Positions 10,183 to 20,098 are shown, counted from the first letter of the stretch. The stretch is DNA of 64,000 nt from Rhizobium sp. BK251 (GCF_004345245.1 NZ_SLUQ01000005.1:496001-560000); one strand, 5' to 3'. Notes: generated from the letters alone by a model not told the origin. Made by a program: numbers and translations.

Positions 10183-10785
10183 TTACAGGAAGGGGTGATC
10201 GGGCATGTCGTCGATCGAGATGACGCCGTCCTTGTTCGTGTCCATGCGGTCGAAGAGCTTGTTCATCGCCGCTTCCGCCTCCTGCTTGCTGACCTGACCG
10301 TTCTCGTCGGTGTCCGCCCTGCGGATAATCATGCTGACGCGCATTGCGACGGCACGCTGCATCCAGCGCTCGCGGGCTTCGGCCCGTGCCGGCTGGGCGT
10401 TGCCCGACGCGGTGTCGCCATTTGCGCCCGGCTGCGCTCCGTTGTCGGATTGCGCCATGTTTTCATGCTGCTCACGGCGCATCTGCATCTGCGCTTCCAG
10501 GTAGTTTCGCAGTTCACCGGGAGTGACTGAGCCATCCTTGTTGGTGTCGACAACGTCGAACACCTTGTCGATACCCGCTTTCGCTTCGTCTCTCGTGATC
10601 TTGGAATCGTGATCCGTGTCGAATTGTTTCAGCATTCGCACGAAAATGATCTCGCGGACGAATTCGGCGCGGCGTCCGTGGTTGTCGTGCCAGTGACCGG
10701 GGGCGGCAAAGCCCGTCTCATATGACGCGCCGAGAAGCAGGGCGGCGGAAACTGTGGCCAGGAGGACTTTGTTGCGGTTCATCAT
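10183..10785 (-). CDS. Secreted protein with four EF-hand motifs
   Basis: The start at 10785 (MMNRNKVLLATVSAALLLGA) follows an AAAGG site and opens with a signal peptide ending near GFAAPG, so export to the periplasm is expected. Four canonical calcium loops are visible: DTDHDSKITRDE, DTNKDGSVTPGE, DTDENGQVSKQE and DTNKDGVISIDD, arranged as two pairs separated by a Gln/Asn/Ala-rich linker (QSDNGAQPGANGDTASGNAQ). A calcium-binding or calcium-buffering role follows from the motifs; the physiological partner is unknown. An upstream in-frame extension to 10854 has no good ribosome site. Confidence 0.85.
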   Translation of the reverse strand: MMNRNKVLLATVSAALLLGASYETGFAAPGHWHDNHGRRAEFVREIIFVRMLKQFDTDHDSKITRDEAKAGIDKVFDVVDTNKDGSVTPGELRNYLEAQMQMRREQHENMAQSDNGAQPGANGDTASGNAQPARAEARERWMQRAVAMRVSMIIRRADTDENGQVSKQEAEAAMNKLFDRMDTNKDGVISIDDMPDHPFL

Positions 10786-10894
10786 GTTACCTTTCGTTTC
10801 CGGCGTCACGAAACGAAAGTTACGCCTGCTCGGACGAAACGGCCAATTAAACATCCGGGAGAAGAATGAAACTTTGGTAATCTGCTGCCTTCCG

Positions 10895-11602
10895 TCAGGC
10901 GGTCAGGCCGCTCAGGAAGCTCGTCAGATCGTCACTGATGAAGTCGATGTGGTCGTCGTCGTCACCCACCCGTTCCCACCATTCTGCAACTGTGTCCTCG
11001 AGATTCTGCGGAACGAGCAGCACCGTGCGCATGCCGAGAAGCTTTGGTACCTTGAGGTTGCGAGGCAGGTCCTCGAACATCGCTGCCTTCGCGGTATCGA
11101 GGCGGTTGAGGGCGGTGAACTTGTCGTAGGTGGCGGCCGCCGGCTTCGGAACGAAATCGGCCGCGACGATATCGAAGATGTCGTCGAAATGATCGAGAAT
11201 GCCGAGTGCGCGCGCCGTCATCTCGGCATGCCGTACGCTCCCGTTCGTGAAGATGAACTTGCGCCCCGGCAGCGATTTGATCGCGGCACCGAGATCCGGC
11301 TGCGGCATGAGCGCCGAGTAGTCGATGGCGTGCGCTTTTTCGAGGAAGTCGTTCGGATCGACCTTGTGATGGATCATCAGGCCCTGCAGCGTCGTCCCGT
11401 GATCGAGATAGTACTGCTTCTGCAGCTTGCGCGCCTCTTCCTTCTCGAGCTGCAGCAGCGTCGAGACATAGGACGTCATGTTTTTGTCGATCTGCGCAAA
11501 GAGGTTGATGCGATGCGGATAGAGGGTGTTGTCGAGATCGAAGACCCATTCGGTCACGTTCTCGAAGTCGGCCTTGGTCGGCGTGCGGTTCAACTGTGTC
11601 AT
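10895..11602 (-). CDS. HAD-family pyrimidine 5'-nucleotidase
   Basis: Belongs to the haloacid dehalogenase hydrolases: motif I is VFDLDNTLYPH (the two Asp), motif II is FIFTNGSVRHAE and motif IV is AMFEDLPRNLKVPKLLGMRT. The DNTLYP and ENV-WVFDLDNT forms are typical of the SDT1/PPM1-like pyrimidine 5'-nucleotidases, which dephosphorylate UMP/CMP-type substrates. The ATG at 11602 (MTQLNRTPTKADFENVTEWV) is preferred because AAAGG lies four bases before it; the frame continues upstream to 11650. It is divergent from the PEP-mutase-like gene. Confidence 0.88.
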   Translation of the reverse strand: MTQLNRTPTKADFENVTEWVFDLDNTLYPHRINLFAQIDKNMTSYVSTLLQLEKEEARKLQKQYYLDHGTTLQGLMIHHKVDPNDFLEKAHAIDYSALMPQPDLGAAIKSLPGRKFIFTNGSVRHAEMTARALGILDHFDDIFDIVAADFVPKPAAATYDKFTALNRLDTAKAAMFEDLPRNLKVPKLLGMRTVLLVPQNLEDTVAEWWERVGDDDDHIDFISDDLTSFLSGLTA

Positions 11603-11725
11603 GGCTGCCTTTATCGCACGCGCCGTATCCGATGAAAATCTGGAATGCAAACATTCCCGTTGCTTTATTGATGCGCTGGTCGCCGGCGTTTAAACCTTGG
11701 CACCGAGAGATGTGGAGGTGCCGCG

Positions 11726-12499
11726 ATGAACCAGCAAGACAGAGCCAGGGCTTTCGACGAGCTACACCGGCAGGGCAGCCCGGTCGTGCTTTACAATATC
11801 TGGGACGCGGGAACGGCCAAGGCCGTTGCCGATGCCGGCGCCAAGGCGCTTGCAACCGGCAGCTGGTCGGTCGCTGCCGCCCACGGCTTCGGGGATGGCG
11901 AGAAGCTGCCGCTCGAAGCCCTGCTTGCAGCGGTGAAGGAAATCACGGCCGTGACGGACCTGCCGTTGTCGGTCGATTTCGAGGGTGCCTATGCCGTCGA
12001 GCCGAAGCATGCGGCCGAGAATGTCGCCAGGCTCATCGATGCCGGCGCCATCGGCATCAATTTCGAGGATCAGGTGGTTGGCGGCGACGGCCTTCATTCG
12101 ACTGAGGCTCAGGCGGCCCGCATCCGGGCAATCCGCGACATGGCGGACGGACGCGGCATCCCCTTCTTCATCAATGCCCGGACCGACCTCTTCCTCCGGG
12201 AGGGAGACGATTCGAAGCATGCCGGCCTTGTCGACGCGGCAATCGAGCGCGGCAGGGCCTATGCCGCGGCCGGGGCCAGCGGCTTCTTCGTTCCCTGGGT
12301 GATCGACCCTGCTCTCATCGAAAAGATCTGCGCGGCATCTTCACTGCCGGTCAACGTCATGATGAGGCCCGGTGCTCCGGACATCAAGACGCTTGCAGGC
12401 CTGGGCGTGCGCCGCGTGAGCTACGGACCTGGGCCGTACCGGGTGATGATCGAGAAATTGAAGGAGGCAGCCGCGGCGGTCTTCGCCGCCGCGGGCTGA
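11726..12499 (+). CDS. Isocitrate lyase/PEP mutase superfamily protein
   Basis: The 257-residue alpha/beta barrel shows the superfamily pattern: LYNIWDAGTAKAVADAGAKA, the metal-binding SVDFEGAY and INFEDQVVGGDGL, then INARTDLFL and RPGAPDIKTLAGLGVRRVSY. These proteins cleave or form C-C or P-C bonds on 2-oxoacid-like substrates (isocitrate, methylisocitrate, oxaloacetate, phosphonopyruvate). The lyase KKCGH loop is not obvious, so this belongs to the uncharacterised PEP-mutase-like group and the substrate is unknown. Its stop lies 6 bases before the converging argB stop. Confidence 0.82.
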   Translation: MNQQDRARAFDELHRQGSPVVLYNIWDAGTAKAVADAGAKALATGSWSVAAAHGFGDGEKLPLEALLAAVKEITAVTDLPLSVDFEGAYAVEPKHAAENVARLIDAGAIGINFEDQVVGGDGLHSTEAQAARIRAIRDMADGRGIPFFINARTDLFLREGDDSKHAGLVDAAIERGRAYAAAGASGFFVPWVIDPALIEKICAASSLPVNVMMRPGAPDIKTLAGLGVRRVSYGPGPYRVMIEKLKEAAAAVFAAAG

Positions 12500-12505
12500 A
12501 GGGTG

Positions 12506-13393
12506 TCAGGGAACGATCAGCGTTCCCGCGCCGTGCTCCGTGAAGATTTCGAGCAGTACGGAATGCGCCGTCTTGCCGTTCAGGATGACGACACCCTGGA
12601 CGCCCGCCTTGATGGCGTCGATGCAGGTCTCGACCTTCGGGATCATGCCGCCGGAAATCGTGCCGTCGGCGATCAGCGCGCGGGCCTGGGCGACGGAAAG
12701 TTCCTTGATGAGTTCGCCCTGTCTGTCGAGCACGCCCGGAACATCCGTAAGGAAGAGCAGGCGCGTTGCGTTGAGCGCACCGGCGATGGCGCCGGCAAAC
12801 GTATCGGCGTTGATATTGTATGTAGCACCGTCACGGCCGGGAGCGACCGGTGCGATAACTGGGATCATCTCCGAGCGGGCCAAAAGGTCGATGAGTGTGC
12901 GGTCGACCTCAACGACTTCGCCGACGAAGCCGAGATCCAGCACGCGCTCGATATTGGAGTCGGGGTCCTTGACGGTCTTGTGGGCCTTTTCGGCGAAGAC
13001 CATGTTGCCGTCCTTGCCGCACAGGCCGATCGCCCATTCGCCGGTCTGGTTGATGAGGGCGACGATCTCCTTGTTGATCGAGCCGGCAAGAACCATTTCG
13101 ACGATCTCGACGGTCTTCTGGTCGGTAACGCGCAGACCGCCCTCGAACTTTGATTCGATGCCCATCTTGGTCAGCATCGCGCCGATCTGCGGTCCGCCGC
13201 CGTGCACGACAATCGGGTTGACGCCCGATTGCTTGAGAAGCGCGATATCGCTCGCAAACGCCCTGCCGAGCTCAGGATTGCCCATGGCGTGGCCGCCGTA
13301 TTTCACGACGATCGTCTTGTTCTCGTAACGCTGCATGAAGGGCAGGGCCTGCGCAAGCAGCCGTGCCTGAGTTTCGCTTTCGGTCTCGATCAT
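12506..13393 (-). CDS. argB: Acetylglutamate kinase
   Basis: Phosphorylates N-acetyl-L-glutamate, the second step of arginine synthesis and the usual feedback point. Visible motifs are the nucleotide-binding [24 protein letters not shown], the substrate segment [15 protein letters not shown] and the C-terminal [20 protein letters not shown]. The ATG at 13393 ([20 protein letters not shown]) gives 295 residues, the family length; an open extension upstream to 13771 is not supported because it reads antisense through the sigma/anti-sigma remnants. Confidence 0.95.
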   Translation of the reverse strand: MIETESETQARLLAQALPFMQRYENKTIVVKYGGHAMGNPELGRAFASDIALLKQSGVNPIVVHGGGPQIGAMLTKMGIESKFEGGLRVTDQKTVEIVEMVLAGSINKEIVALINQTGEWAIGLCGKDGNMVFAEKAHKTVKDPDSNIERVLDLGFVGEVVEVDRTLIDLLARSEMIPVIAPVAPGRDGATYNINADTFAGAIAGALNATRLLFLTDVPGVLDRQGELIKELSVAQARALIADGTISGGMIPKVETCIDAIKAGVQGVVILNGKTAHSVLLEIFTEHGAGTLIVP

Positions 13394-13500
13394 GGGATAC
13401 CCCGCGGGAATCTGGTTGCGGCCTTTTATCTCAAGTTTTTGACAGATGGAATAAGCCGCGCCGATTTGCAGGGGTCGTTGGACGAAACCTTGATATGAGG

Positions 13501-13768
13501 CAGTCGCCGACGGGATCGACACCGACGGCGGCCTTGCCGGCCGCGAACTTGATGCGGAAGAGCCACGCGGTGCCGGGCGATGAGGGAAGGCGGATTGACA
13601 GCCGCATGGAAGAGTTGGAAGCTGATCGTGCGAGGGCAGTTCGAGGGAGCTCGCGTCGAGGAATTGAGCCACCAGGAACTGGCTGACCGGTTTGCTGTTC
13701 CGCTGAATAGGATGGGCATCTGGCTGCGCTGCAGCCTTCTGAAGTCGAGAGAGTGTATGGAACGATGA
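13501..13768 (+). pseudogene. Decayed ECF sigma factor (SigK-like), region 4 remnant with frameshift
   Basis: Two frames give consecutive pieces of an ECF sigma factor C-terminus. The first has [20 protein letters not shown] (about 13585-13650). After a frame change near 13648-13655 the second reads [20 protein letters not shown] then [17 protein letters not shown], the helix-turn-helix of sigma region 4 and its tail, ending TGA at 13766-13768. No region 2 is recognisable upstream, where the argB promoter begins. The TGA overlaps the anti-sigma ATG as ATGA, the usual coupling of an ECF sigma gene with its anti-sigma gene, which supports the identification. Confidence 0.72.
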
Positions 13769-14481
13769 CATCGTCCGATCAGAGCAAGGGAGGCCGGTCC
13801 GGCGACGAGGTGCTTGCGGGCGAGTATGTGCTTGGTGTCCTTTCCCTGCAGGACCGACGCATCGTTGAAGAGAGAATGCGGCGTGATCGGCAATTTGCTG
13901 CGATCGTGAGCCGGTGGGAAGAAAATCTCTCTGCCTTCAATGACGACTACGAGATCGTTGCACCGGCCCGCGAGACGTTCAAGCAGGTCGAGTCCCGTCT
14001 CTTTATCCAGCCTGAGGCGATCCCGCGTCGCCCGCCAGGGCTTTGGAGGTCCGTTATTTTCTGGCGGTCCCTCACATTTCTTTCCGCAGCGGTCGCGGCC
14101 GTTGCCATCGTTGCGGCCTCGGGTAGCTTCCGCTCGCCGCAGGCGCCCGCTCTCATCGCCGAACTAGCGGGGCAGAACAGTCAGATAAGTCTCCTTGCCT
14201 CCTACGATTCGCAAAGCGGCAGGCTGAGGATCGTCCCGGTCGCCATCGGCGCACAGGGCGAGAAATCCCTGCAGCTCTGGCTCGTACCCGGCAGCGGTCC
14301 ACCGAAGTCGCTTGGCGTCTTCGAACCCGATCGAAGCGGACAGCTGGTCGTTCCATCTTCGATGCGCAGCAGCGTGTCGGACGGCGCGACGCTTGCCGTC
14401 AGTGTCGAACCGCTTGGCGGCTCGCCGACAGGTCAGGCGACCGGCCTCATGATTGCCACCGGAACGGCACACCGGCCGTAG
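13765..14481 (+). CDS. Anti-sigma factor, RskA-type
   Basis: The start at 13765 ([20 protein letters not shown]) overlaps the decayed sigma gene by ATGA; the frame is open 12 bases further up. The N-terminal ~80 residues ([39 protein letters not shown]) look like the sigma-binding anti-sigma domain. One membrane segment follows (about 95-120, [20 protein letters not shown]). The C-terminal RskA domain is clear ([34 protein letters not shown]). With 238 residues it appears intact, although its normally paired sigma factor next door is broken, so it may be a relic or may act on another sigma factor. Confidence 0.8.
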   Translation: MTSSDQSKGGRSGDEVLAGEYVLGVLSLQDRRIVEERMRRDRQFAAIVSRWEENLSAFNDDYEIVAPARETFKQVESRLFIQPEAIPRRPPGLWRSVIFWRSLTFLSAAVAAVAIVAASGSFRSPQAPALIAELAGQNSQISLLASYDSQSGRLRIVPVAIGAQGEKSLQLWLVPGSGPPKSLGVFEPDRSGQLVVPSSMRSSVSDGATLAVSVEPLGGSPTGQATGLMIATGTAHRP

Positions 14482-14494
14482 TCCGGCACCCCTT

Positions 14495-15151
14495 TCAAGT
14501 CGGCTGGCGACCGGCGATCGTTTCGACGATCGCGTCACGCAATTCGTCCAGCCCATCGAATTTTTCCGACGAGGTTGCAAGAACGGCAGGGTAGGCGGCG
14601 GGGCGCTTGCGGATCTTCTCCGACGTCTCGGCGAGGAGCCGTGGAAGGCCCGCTTCCTTGATCTTGTCGGTCTTCGTCAGGACGATCTGGTAGGAAACGG
14701 CTGCCTTGTCCAGCAGCGACAAAACCTCCTCGTCGTTCTTCTTGATGCCGTGGCGCGAGTCGATCAGCACGTAGACGCGCTTGAGCGTGGCCCTGCCGCG
14801 CAGATAGTCGAAGACCAGCTTCGTCCAGGCGTCGACCTGCTCCTTGGGTGCCTGCGCGTAGCCGTAGCCCGGCATGTCGACGAGCGCCATCGGCGGCAGG
14901 TCGCCTGCCTCGCCGGAATAGCCGTCGGGAACGAAATAATTGAGTTCCTGCGTCCGCCCCGGCGTGTTCGACGTCCGCGCGAGCCCCTTCTTGCCGACAA
15001 GCGCATTGATCAGCGATGACTTGCCGACATTGGACCGGCCCGCAAACGCCACTTCCGGAGGTCCCTCCGGCGGCAGGAACTTCAGCGAAGGCACGCCCCG
15101 GATGAAGATCCATGGCTGTTCGAAAAGTGGCTTGTCGGTCTTTTTCGTCAT
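14495..15151 (-). CDS. engB: Ribosome-biogenesis GTP-binding protein EngB/YsxC
   Basis: A small essential-type GTPase involved in large ribosomal subunit assembly. G motifs are present in order: [14 protein letters not shown] (G1), [11 protein letters not shown] (G2), VDMPGYGYA (G3) and LTKTDKIKE (G4). I start at 15151 ([20 protein letters not shown]), preceded by GGAAGAGGCGGA; another in-frame ATG lies at 15190. It is downstream of yidC in the same direction but separated by a terminator at 15286-15320. Confidence 0.93.
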   Translation of the reverse strand: MTKKTDKPLFEQPWIFIRGVPSLKFLPPEGPPEVAFAGRSNVGKSSLINALVGKKGLARTSNTPGRTQELNYFVPDGYSGEAGDLPPMALVDMPGYGYAQAPKEQVDAWTKLVFDYLRGRATLKRVYVLIDSRHGIKKNDEEVLSLLDKAAVSYQIVLTKTDKIKEAGLPRLLAETSEKIRKRPAAYPAVLATSSEKFDGLDELRDAIVETIAGRQPT

Positions 15152-15285
15152 TCCGCCTCTTCCAGCGCTTTTGTGGTCCGTTGCGCCCATGGCATTTCAG
15201 GTTTCAGGCAAGCTTGTCAACCGGCCGTCCCGCGGGGCCATGACCGGCGGCAGAGACGTTCCTCGGCGAATTTGCGATGCTCCGT

Positions 15286-15320
15286 AAAGAAAAGGCCCCG
15301 GAAACTCTCGCTCCAGGGCC
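15286..15320 (-). terminator. Rho-independent terminator after yidC
   Basis: On the minus strand GGCCCTGG pairs with CCGGGGCC (one G-U) around an 11-base loop and is followed by TTTTCTTT, just past the yidC stop. Confidence 0.85.
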
Positions 15321-15328
15321 CTGTTCCG

Positions 15329-17125
15329 CTATTTCGAAGGCGCCGGCTTTCGTCGGAAGAGGCCCTTCATATTGTCGAAGAGTTCGACCTTCACGCCATG
15401 GCGCTTCATGATCACGGCCTGCTGGATGACGGAAAGCGTGTTGTTCCACGCCCAGTAGATCACGAGACCCGCCGGGAAGCTCGCCAGCATGAAGGTGAAA
15501 ACCAGCGGCATCCAGTTGAAGATCATTGCCTGCGTCGGATCGGGCGGCGTCGGGTTCATGCGCATCTGCAGGAACATCGTGAAACCCATGATGATCGGCC
15601 AGACGCCGAGGTGCAGGAAGGTCGGCGCGGTGAAGGGCAGCAGGCCGAACAGGTTGACGATCGTCGTCGGATCGGGAGCCGAAAGGTCCCGGATCCAGCC
15701 GAAGAACGGCGCGTGGCGCATCTCGATGGTGATGTAGATCACCTTGTAGAGCGAGAAGAAGATCGGGATCTGCAGCAGCACCGGCCAGCATCCGGCGATC
15801 GGATTGATCTTCTCTTCCTTGTAGAGCTGCATCGTTGCCTGCTGCAGGCCCATGCGGTCGTCGCCGAACTTGGCCTTCAGCTCCTCCATCTTCGGCTGCA
15901 TGCGCTTCATGTTCGCCATCGAGGCGTACTGTTTGCTGGCCAGAGGGAAGAAGAGTGCCTTGACGACGATGGTCGTGCAGAGGATCGCGACGCCGAAATT
16001 GCCGAAGTAATGGAAGAAGAAGTCCATCAGCTTGAACATCGGCTTGGTGATGAAATAGAACCAGCCCCAGTCGATCAGCCGGTCGAAGCGCGGGATGTTG
16101 TACGAGGCCTCGTAGCCGTCGATGACCGGAACGACCTTGGCGCCGGCAAAGACGAGATTCTTGAGTTCGACCGACTGTCCGGGCGCAAGCGTGAAGGCGT
16201 CGTCCTTGTAGTCGGCCTGGTAGCGCGGCTGGCCGTCAGTGAAGTGCGAGAAGCGCGCCTCATAGGCCGACTGCTGCGGCGGGATGATCGTCGCTGCCCA
16301 GTACTTGTCGGTGATGCCGAGCCATCCGCCCGTTGCCTTCGGCGGCGTGACGGCTTCCTTCTCAGCGGCGGAATACTTGGTTTCGATCAGGCCGTCTTCG
16401 CCGATAACGCCGATGAAGCCTTCATGCAGCACGTAGACGGAGGGCGTCGTCGGCTTGTTGAAGCGCGTCACCCGGCCATAGGACGAAAGTGAAACCGGTG
16501 CCTGCCCGGTATTCTCGATCCTGTCGGCGACCGTGAACATGAAATGATCGTCGACAGAGATCGTGCGGGTGAAGGTCAGTCCCTTTTCATTCGTATAGGT
16601 CAGCGTAACCGGCGTCTTGTCGGTGAGCTTGGCACCCTCCGGGGCTGTCCAGAGGGTCGATGGACCGGGAACGCTGCCGGTCGCATCGGTGCCGACATAG
16701 CCGAGTTCGGTGAAGTAGCCGTCCGCGGTATCGGCGGGGCTGAATAGCGTGATGATCGGGCTGCTCTTGTCGACGGTCTCGTGGTAGTCCTTGAGCCTCA
16801 GGTCGTCCAGGCGAGCGCCGGCGAGGTTGATCGAGCCGGAAAGGGCGGGCGTATCGATGATGACGCGCGGCGTCTTGGCGAGTGCCTGTTCGCGCGTTTC
16901 GGTCGCAGCTGCCTGGCCTGACGGGGCCGTGGCGCCTGGCTGTGCCGCCTGTCCGTCGGCTGCAGGCGTCTTGACCTGCTCAATGGTCTGCTGCTGCGCC
17001 TTGCGGGCCTCATCGATTTTCCGCTGCGCTTCGATGCGAGGATTCATGTAGAGGAATTGCCATGCGAGGACGATCAGCACCGAGAGAGCGATCGCAATGA
17101 AATAATTGCGGTTGTTTTGCATCAT
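15329..17125 (-). CDS. yidC: Membrane protein insertase YidC
   Basis: Inserts and folds inner-membrane proteins alone or with SecYEG. The 598-residue gram-negative form has an N-terminal anchor ([20 protein letters not shown]), a large periplasmic beta domain (about 110-350) and the conserved C-terminal transmembrane core ([60 protein letters not shown]). An Ala/Gln-rich linker follows the anchor. Its ATGATG start, after AGGA, overlaps the rnpA stop, so rpmH-rnpA-yidC form one translationally linked unit. It is closed by the hairpin at 15286. Confidence 0.95.
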   Translation of the reverse strand: MMQNNRNYFIAIALSVLIVLAWQFLYMNPRIEAQRKIDEARKAQQQTIEQVKTPAADGQAAQPGATAPSGQAAATETREQALAKTPRVIIDTPALSGSINLAGARLDDLRLKDYHETVDKSSPIITLFSPADTADGYFTELGYVGTDATGSVPGPSTLWTAPEGAKLTDKTPVTLTYTNEKGLTFTRTISVDDHFMFTVADRIENTGQAPVSLSSYGRVTRFNKPTTPSVYVLHEGFIGVIGEDGLIETKYSAAEKEAVTPPKATGGWLGITDKYWAATIIPPQQSAYEARFSHFTDGQPRYQADYKDDAFTLAPGQSVELKNLVFAGAKVVPVIDGYEASYNIPRFDRLIDWGWFYFITKPMFKLMDFFFHYFGNFGVAILCTTIVVKALFFPLASKQYASMANMKRMQPKMEELKAKFGDDRMGLQQATMQLYKEEKINPIAGCWPVLLQIPIFFSLYKVIYITIEMRHAPFFGWIRDLSAPDPTTIVNLFGLLPFTAPTFLHLGVWPIIMGFTMFLQMRMNPTPPDPTQAMIFNWMPLVFTFMLASFPAGLVIYWAWNNTLSVIQQAVIMKRHGVKVELFDNMKGLFRRKPAPSK

Positions 17126-17511
17126 ACGTTCCTGGGGCGCTCGTCCTTGGAGCGCGTGTGTTTCGGCCGTGCCTTTATGCGGGTGGAAAGCTGGTCGGCC
17201 AACTCCTTGAAGGGTGCCGTCAGAACGTCCCTTCGCGCGACAACCACATAGTCGTGTCCGGGCTGCATTGCAAACCCGCCGTGAAGCCGCACCGCTTCTT
17301 TCAGCCTGCGCCGCATGCGGTTGCGCTCCACTGCATTCCCGTGTTTCTTGGTAACAGTGAAGCCGATCCGGGCTTCGCCTTCGGGTTCGTGCCGGTCAAG
17401 CACTTCCAGCAGGAAGAAATTTCCCCTGCGTTTCTCGCCGTTCCGCACGGCAAGAAACTGCGGCCGGCCTTTCAGCCGCCCGACAGTCTTTTTCAGATCA
17501 TTCTGTGCCAT
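17122..17511 (-). CDS. rnpA: Ribonuclease P protein component
   Basis: Protein subunit of RNase P, which matures tRNA 5' ends with the M1 RNA. The RNR signature is present ([20 protein letters not shown] near residue 60), with the FTVTKKHG strand before it. At 129 residues it is normal for alphaproteobacteria. It follows rpmH by 33 bases and its stop overlaps the yidC start. Confidence 0.94.
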   Translation of the reverse strand: MAQNDLKKTVGRLKGRPQFLAVRNGEKRRGNFFLLEVLDRHEPEGEARIGFTVTKKHGNAVERNRMRRRLKEAVRLHGGFAMQPGHDYVVVARRDVLTAPFKELADQLSTRIKARPKHTRSKDERPRNV

Positions 17512-17544
17512 TCGCCCGCCATCGCATATCGGGCAAATCCGGCG

Positions 17545-17679
17545 TCAGGCCGAGAGACGCTTGCGGCCACGAGCGCGGCGGGCCACGATGACCTTGCGGC
17601 CGCCCTTGGTGGCCATACGTGCACGGAAACCGTGACGGCGCTTGCGAACAAGCTTGGATGGTTGATAGGTACGCTTCAT
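17545..17679 (-). CDS. rpmH: 50S ribosomal protein L34
   Basis: Translation of the minus strand gives a 44-residue basic protein starting [20 protein letters not shown] and ending GRKRLSA, the invariant L34 sequence. It heads the rpmH-rnpA-yidC unit. Confidence 0.96.
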   Translation of the reverse strand: MKRTYQPSKLVRKRRHGFRARMATKGGRKVIVARRARGRKRLSA

Positions 17680-18076
17680 TTATTTAAACACCGCGGAGTG
17701 CGGCCCTTCTTAAGTTTGCGCTGTGCAAGGAGCGTTTGTTTTTCGCACCGGTCGGCCTGTCGAAACTGGCTTTATGGCCGGACGTGCGGCGGCTTATACG
17801 TATCAAGCCCTCAGAAGTCAATTATACCGGCGCGATTCACCGATTTGCCGGCGCACAAGGCAAAATATCGCACATCGGTGTTAATTTTTATTGGTGCCTA
17901 TCAACGGTTGATTTTTCCCCAAGGAATGTGGCTATGCCGCAGTAACTACAGGTAATTTCTTATAGTAATGAATGCGAACATAAGAAATACAACATTAATA
18001 ATTTTGGCCGAGGTTTAGCCAGTCGGCTGGGAATTTGCTTTCCGGGCTCTTGTTCGAACCTAAGGGAGGCACTCCT
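17680..18076. promoter_or_regulatory. Intergenic region between rpmH and a chemoreceptor, with inverted repeats
   Basis: About 400 A+T-richer bases with no convincing gene. They must carry the leftward rpmH promoter and the rightward chemoreceptor promoter. Two symmetrical elements stand out: ATCAACGGTTGAT near 17897-17909 and a longer repeat, ATTTCTTAT (17955-17963) with ATAAGAAAT (17980-17988), separated by 16 bases. Either could be a regulator site; none matches a consensus I can name. Confidence 0.5.
17955..17988. repeat. Perfect 9-base inverted repeat upstream of the chemoreceptor gene
   Basis: ATTTCTTAT and ATAAGAAAT are exact reverse complements with a 16-base spacer, about 90 bases before the TTG start at 18077. 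This could be an operator or a leader hairpin. Confidence 0.5.
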
Positions 18077-20071
18077 TTGAAAATCCGCGGTAAGATCAAT
18101 CTGCTTGTTTCGGTCATGGGCGGCGCTGCGCTGCTCATTGGCGGAACGGCGCTTTATGCAATGAAGCAATATGATGCCAAGCTGGTCGCCTATGAGCAGA
18201 CCGCAGCCCGGGCCTATGCCGGGGAACGGCTCAATCGGTTCGTGACTGCAACGGTCATGGAAGCGCGCGGAATCTATGCCGCAAAGGAGATCAAGGACAC
18301 CGGCGCCTTCGCCAAGGGCCTGATGACCGATCTCGACCAGATCGACCAGATCATTGCCGATTGGGCGCCGCTCGTGCCGGAAAGCCAGAAAGGCACCTTC
18401 GGCAAAATGGTCGATCGCGCCAAGGAATTCCGAACTTTCCGTACGGAGACGGCGCGTCTCGGCACCGAAGTCGGCCCGGCGGCGGCCAACGAGCAGGGCA
18501 ACAACGATGCCAACCGTGCCAACCGCAAGGCCTTCCAGGCCGAAATCGATGCCATCGTGACGGCCGACAAGGCCGAGCTGCAGGTCGTGGACGCGGAAAT
18601 CGAACGCTTCCGGAACTCGATCTTCTGGCTGGTTCTGAGCATTACAGGGATCGGTATCGCGGCCGGCGTCGGCATGGGCTTCTACGTGGGCACGATCCAT
18701 CTCAGCCGGCCGATCAAGAAGGTGACGCACACCATCAAGGAAGTCGCCGAGGGCAATTTCGACGTGGATGTGCCTTATGCGGGCCGGAGCGACGAGATCG
18801 GCGACATGGCTGCCGCCGTTGCCGTCTTCAAGGAAAATGGCCTGGCAATCCGCCGCATGAACGAGCAGGAAGCGGCGATGCGCGCCAAGAGCGACGATCT
18901 CCAGTCCAGCATGTCCCTCGTCGTCGCGGCAGCTGCGGCAGGTGATTTCGGCCGCCGCATCGAAAAGCACTACAACGACGAAAATCTCGACCGTTTCGCC
19001 AGCAACATCAACGAGCTGCTCTCGGCCGTCGATGTCGGCATCACCGAAGTCAAGCGTGTCATCGCAAGCCTTGCGGACGGCGACCTCACGCAGTCGATGC
19101 GTGGCAGCTTCCGGGGCTCGTTCGCGGAGCTTCAGAGCAATGTCAACAGTACGCTCTCGACCCTCCAGGACACCATGCGCCAGGTCCGAGACACCACGGA
19201 GGGCATCAACGCCAATTCGGCGGAACTCCGTTCGGCAAGCGACGACCTCTCGAAGCGGACCGAGCAGCAGGCCGCGGCCCTCGAGGAAACCTCGGCCGCT
19301 CTCGACGAGATCACGGCAGTGGTGCAGAACTCCAGCGGACGTGCGCAGGAAGCAAGCGTCATGGTCTCCGAGGCGAAGGAGAATGCCGAGCGGTCCGGCG
19401 TGGTCGTCCGCAACGCGGTCGATGCCATGGGTCGCATAGAGCAGGCGTCGCAGGAAATCAGCCAGATCATCAACGTGATCGATGAGATCGCCTTCCAGAC
19501 GAACCTCCTCGCATTGAATGCAGGCGTCGAGGCGGCCCGTGCCGGGGAGGCCGGCAAGGGCTTCGCGGTCGTTGCCCAGGAAGTCCGCGAACTGGCGCAG
19601 CGCTCCGCGACCGCCGCCAAGGACATCAAGGCTCTCATCACCAAATCGGGCGGCGAGGTCCAGGTGGGCGTGAAGCTCGTGCAGGCCACCGGCGAGGCTC
19701 TTAGCGAGATCGAAGCCCGCGTCCTCAAGATCAACGACCACATCCATTCGATCGCAACGGCAGCACGCGAACAGTCGACCGGCCTGCAGGAAGTGAACAC
19801 CGCCGTCAACCAGATGGACCAGGTCACCCAGCAGAATGCGGCGATGGTGGAAGAGACCTCGGCGGCGACGCACAAGCTCTCCGCCGAGGCAGATGGCCTG
19901 CTGAGCCTTGTCTCCCGCTTCAAGGTGGCGGCCGGTGGGGCACCCGTGGCCGCTGTCGCGCGCCACCAGGAGCATGCCCCGGTCGCCTCTCCCGCACGCC
20001 GCATGATGGGAAGTGTCGCCCGCGCCTTCTCCGGCGGAAATGCCCAGGCGCAGGCCTGGGAAGAGTTCTGA
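18077..20071 (+). CDS. Transmembrane methyl-accepting chemotaxis protein with C-terminal tether motif
   Basis: Likely starts with TTG at 18077 (read MKIRGKINLLVSVMGGAALL) because GGGAGG lies seven bases before it; the upstream TTG at 18035 lacks such a site. Two membrane segments (about 8-30 and 183-205) flank a helical periplasmic sensor of about 150 residues. HAMP domains follow, the first around RPIKKVTHTIKEVAEGNFDV, then the signalling tip EIAFQTNLLALNAGVEAARA near residue 480. The last residues are AWEEF, fitting the xWxxF pentapeptide that tethers CheR and CheB. The ligand is unknown. Confidence 0.92.
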   Translation: MKIRGKINLLVSVMGGAALLIGGTALYAMKQYDAKLVAYEQTAARAYAGERLNRFVTATVMEARGIYAAKEIKDTGAFAKGLMTDLDQIDQIIADWAPLVPESQKGTFGKMVDRAKEFRTFRTETARLGTEVGPAAANEQGNNDANRANRKAFQAEIDAIVTADKAELQVVDAEIERFRNSIFWLVLSITGIGIAAGVGMGFYVGTIHLSRPIKKVTHTIKEVAEGNFDVDVPYAGRSDEIGDMAAAVAVFKENGLAIRRMNEQEAAMRAKSDDLQSSMSLVVAAAAAGDFGRRIEKHYNDENLDRFASNINELLSAVDVGITEVKRVIASLADGDLTQSMRGSFRGSFAELQSNVNSTLSTLQDTMRQVRDTTEGINANSAELRSASDDLSKRTEQQAAALEETSAALDEITAVVQNSSGRAQEASVMVSEAKENAERSGVVVRNAVDAMGRIEQASQEISQIINVIDEIAFQTNLLALNAGVEAARAGEAGKGFAVVAQEVRELAQRSATAAKDIKALITKSGGEVQVGVKLVQATGEALSEIEARVLKINDHIHSIATAAREQSTGLQEVNTAVNQMDQVTQQNAAMVEETSAATHKLSAEADGLLSLVSRFKVAAGGAPVAAVARHQEHAPVASPARRMMGSVARAFSGGNAQAQAWEEF

Positions 20072-20098
20072 TCGTCGGCTTGTCCGAGGTTATCGCGA

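Noticed and set aside
13394..13771. N-terminal extension of argB
   Set aside because: ArgB normally starts at about the MIETESE position; the extension reads antisense through the sigma-factor remnant.
17960..19975. 671-residue minus-strand frame opposite the chemoreceptor
   Set aside because: It is antisense to a confirmed receptor and rich in His, Arg and Asp as expected from the complementary frame; no domain is present.
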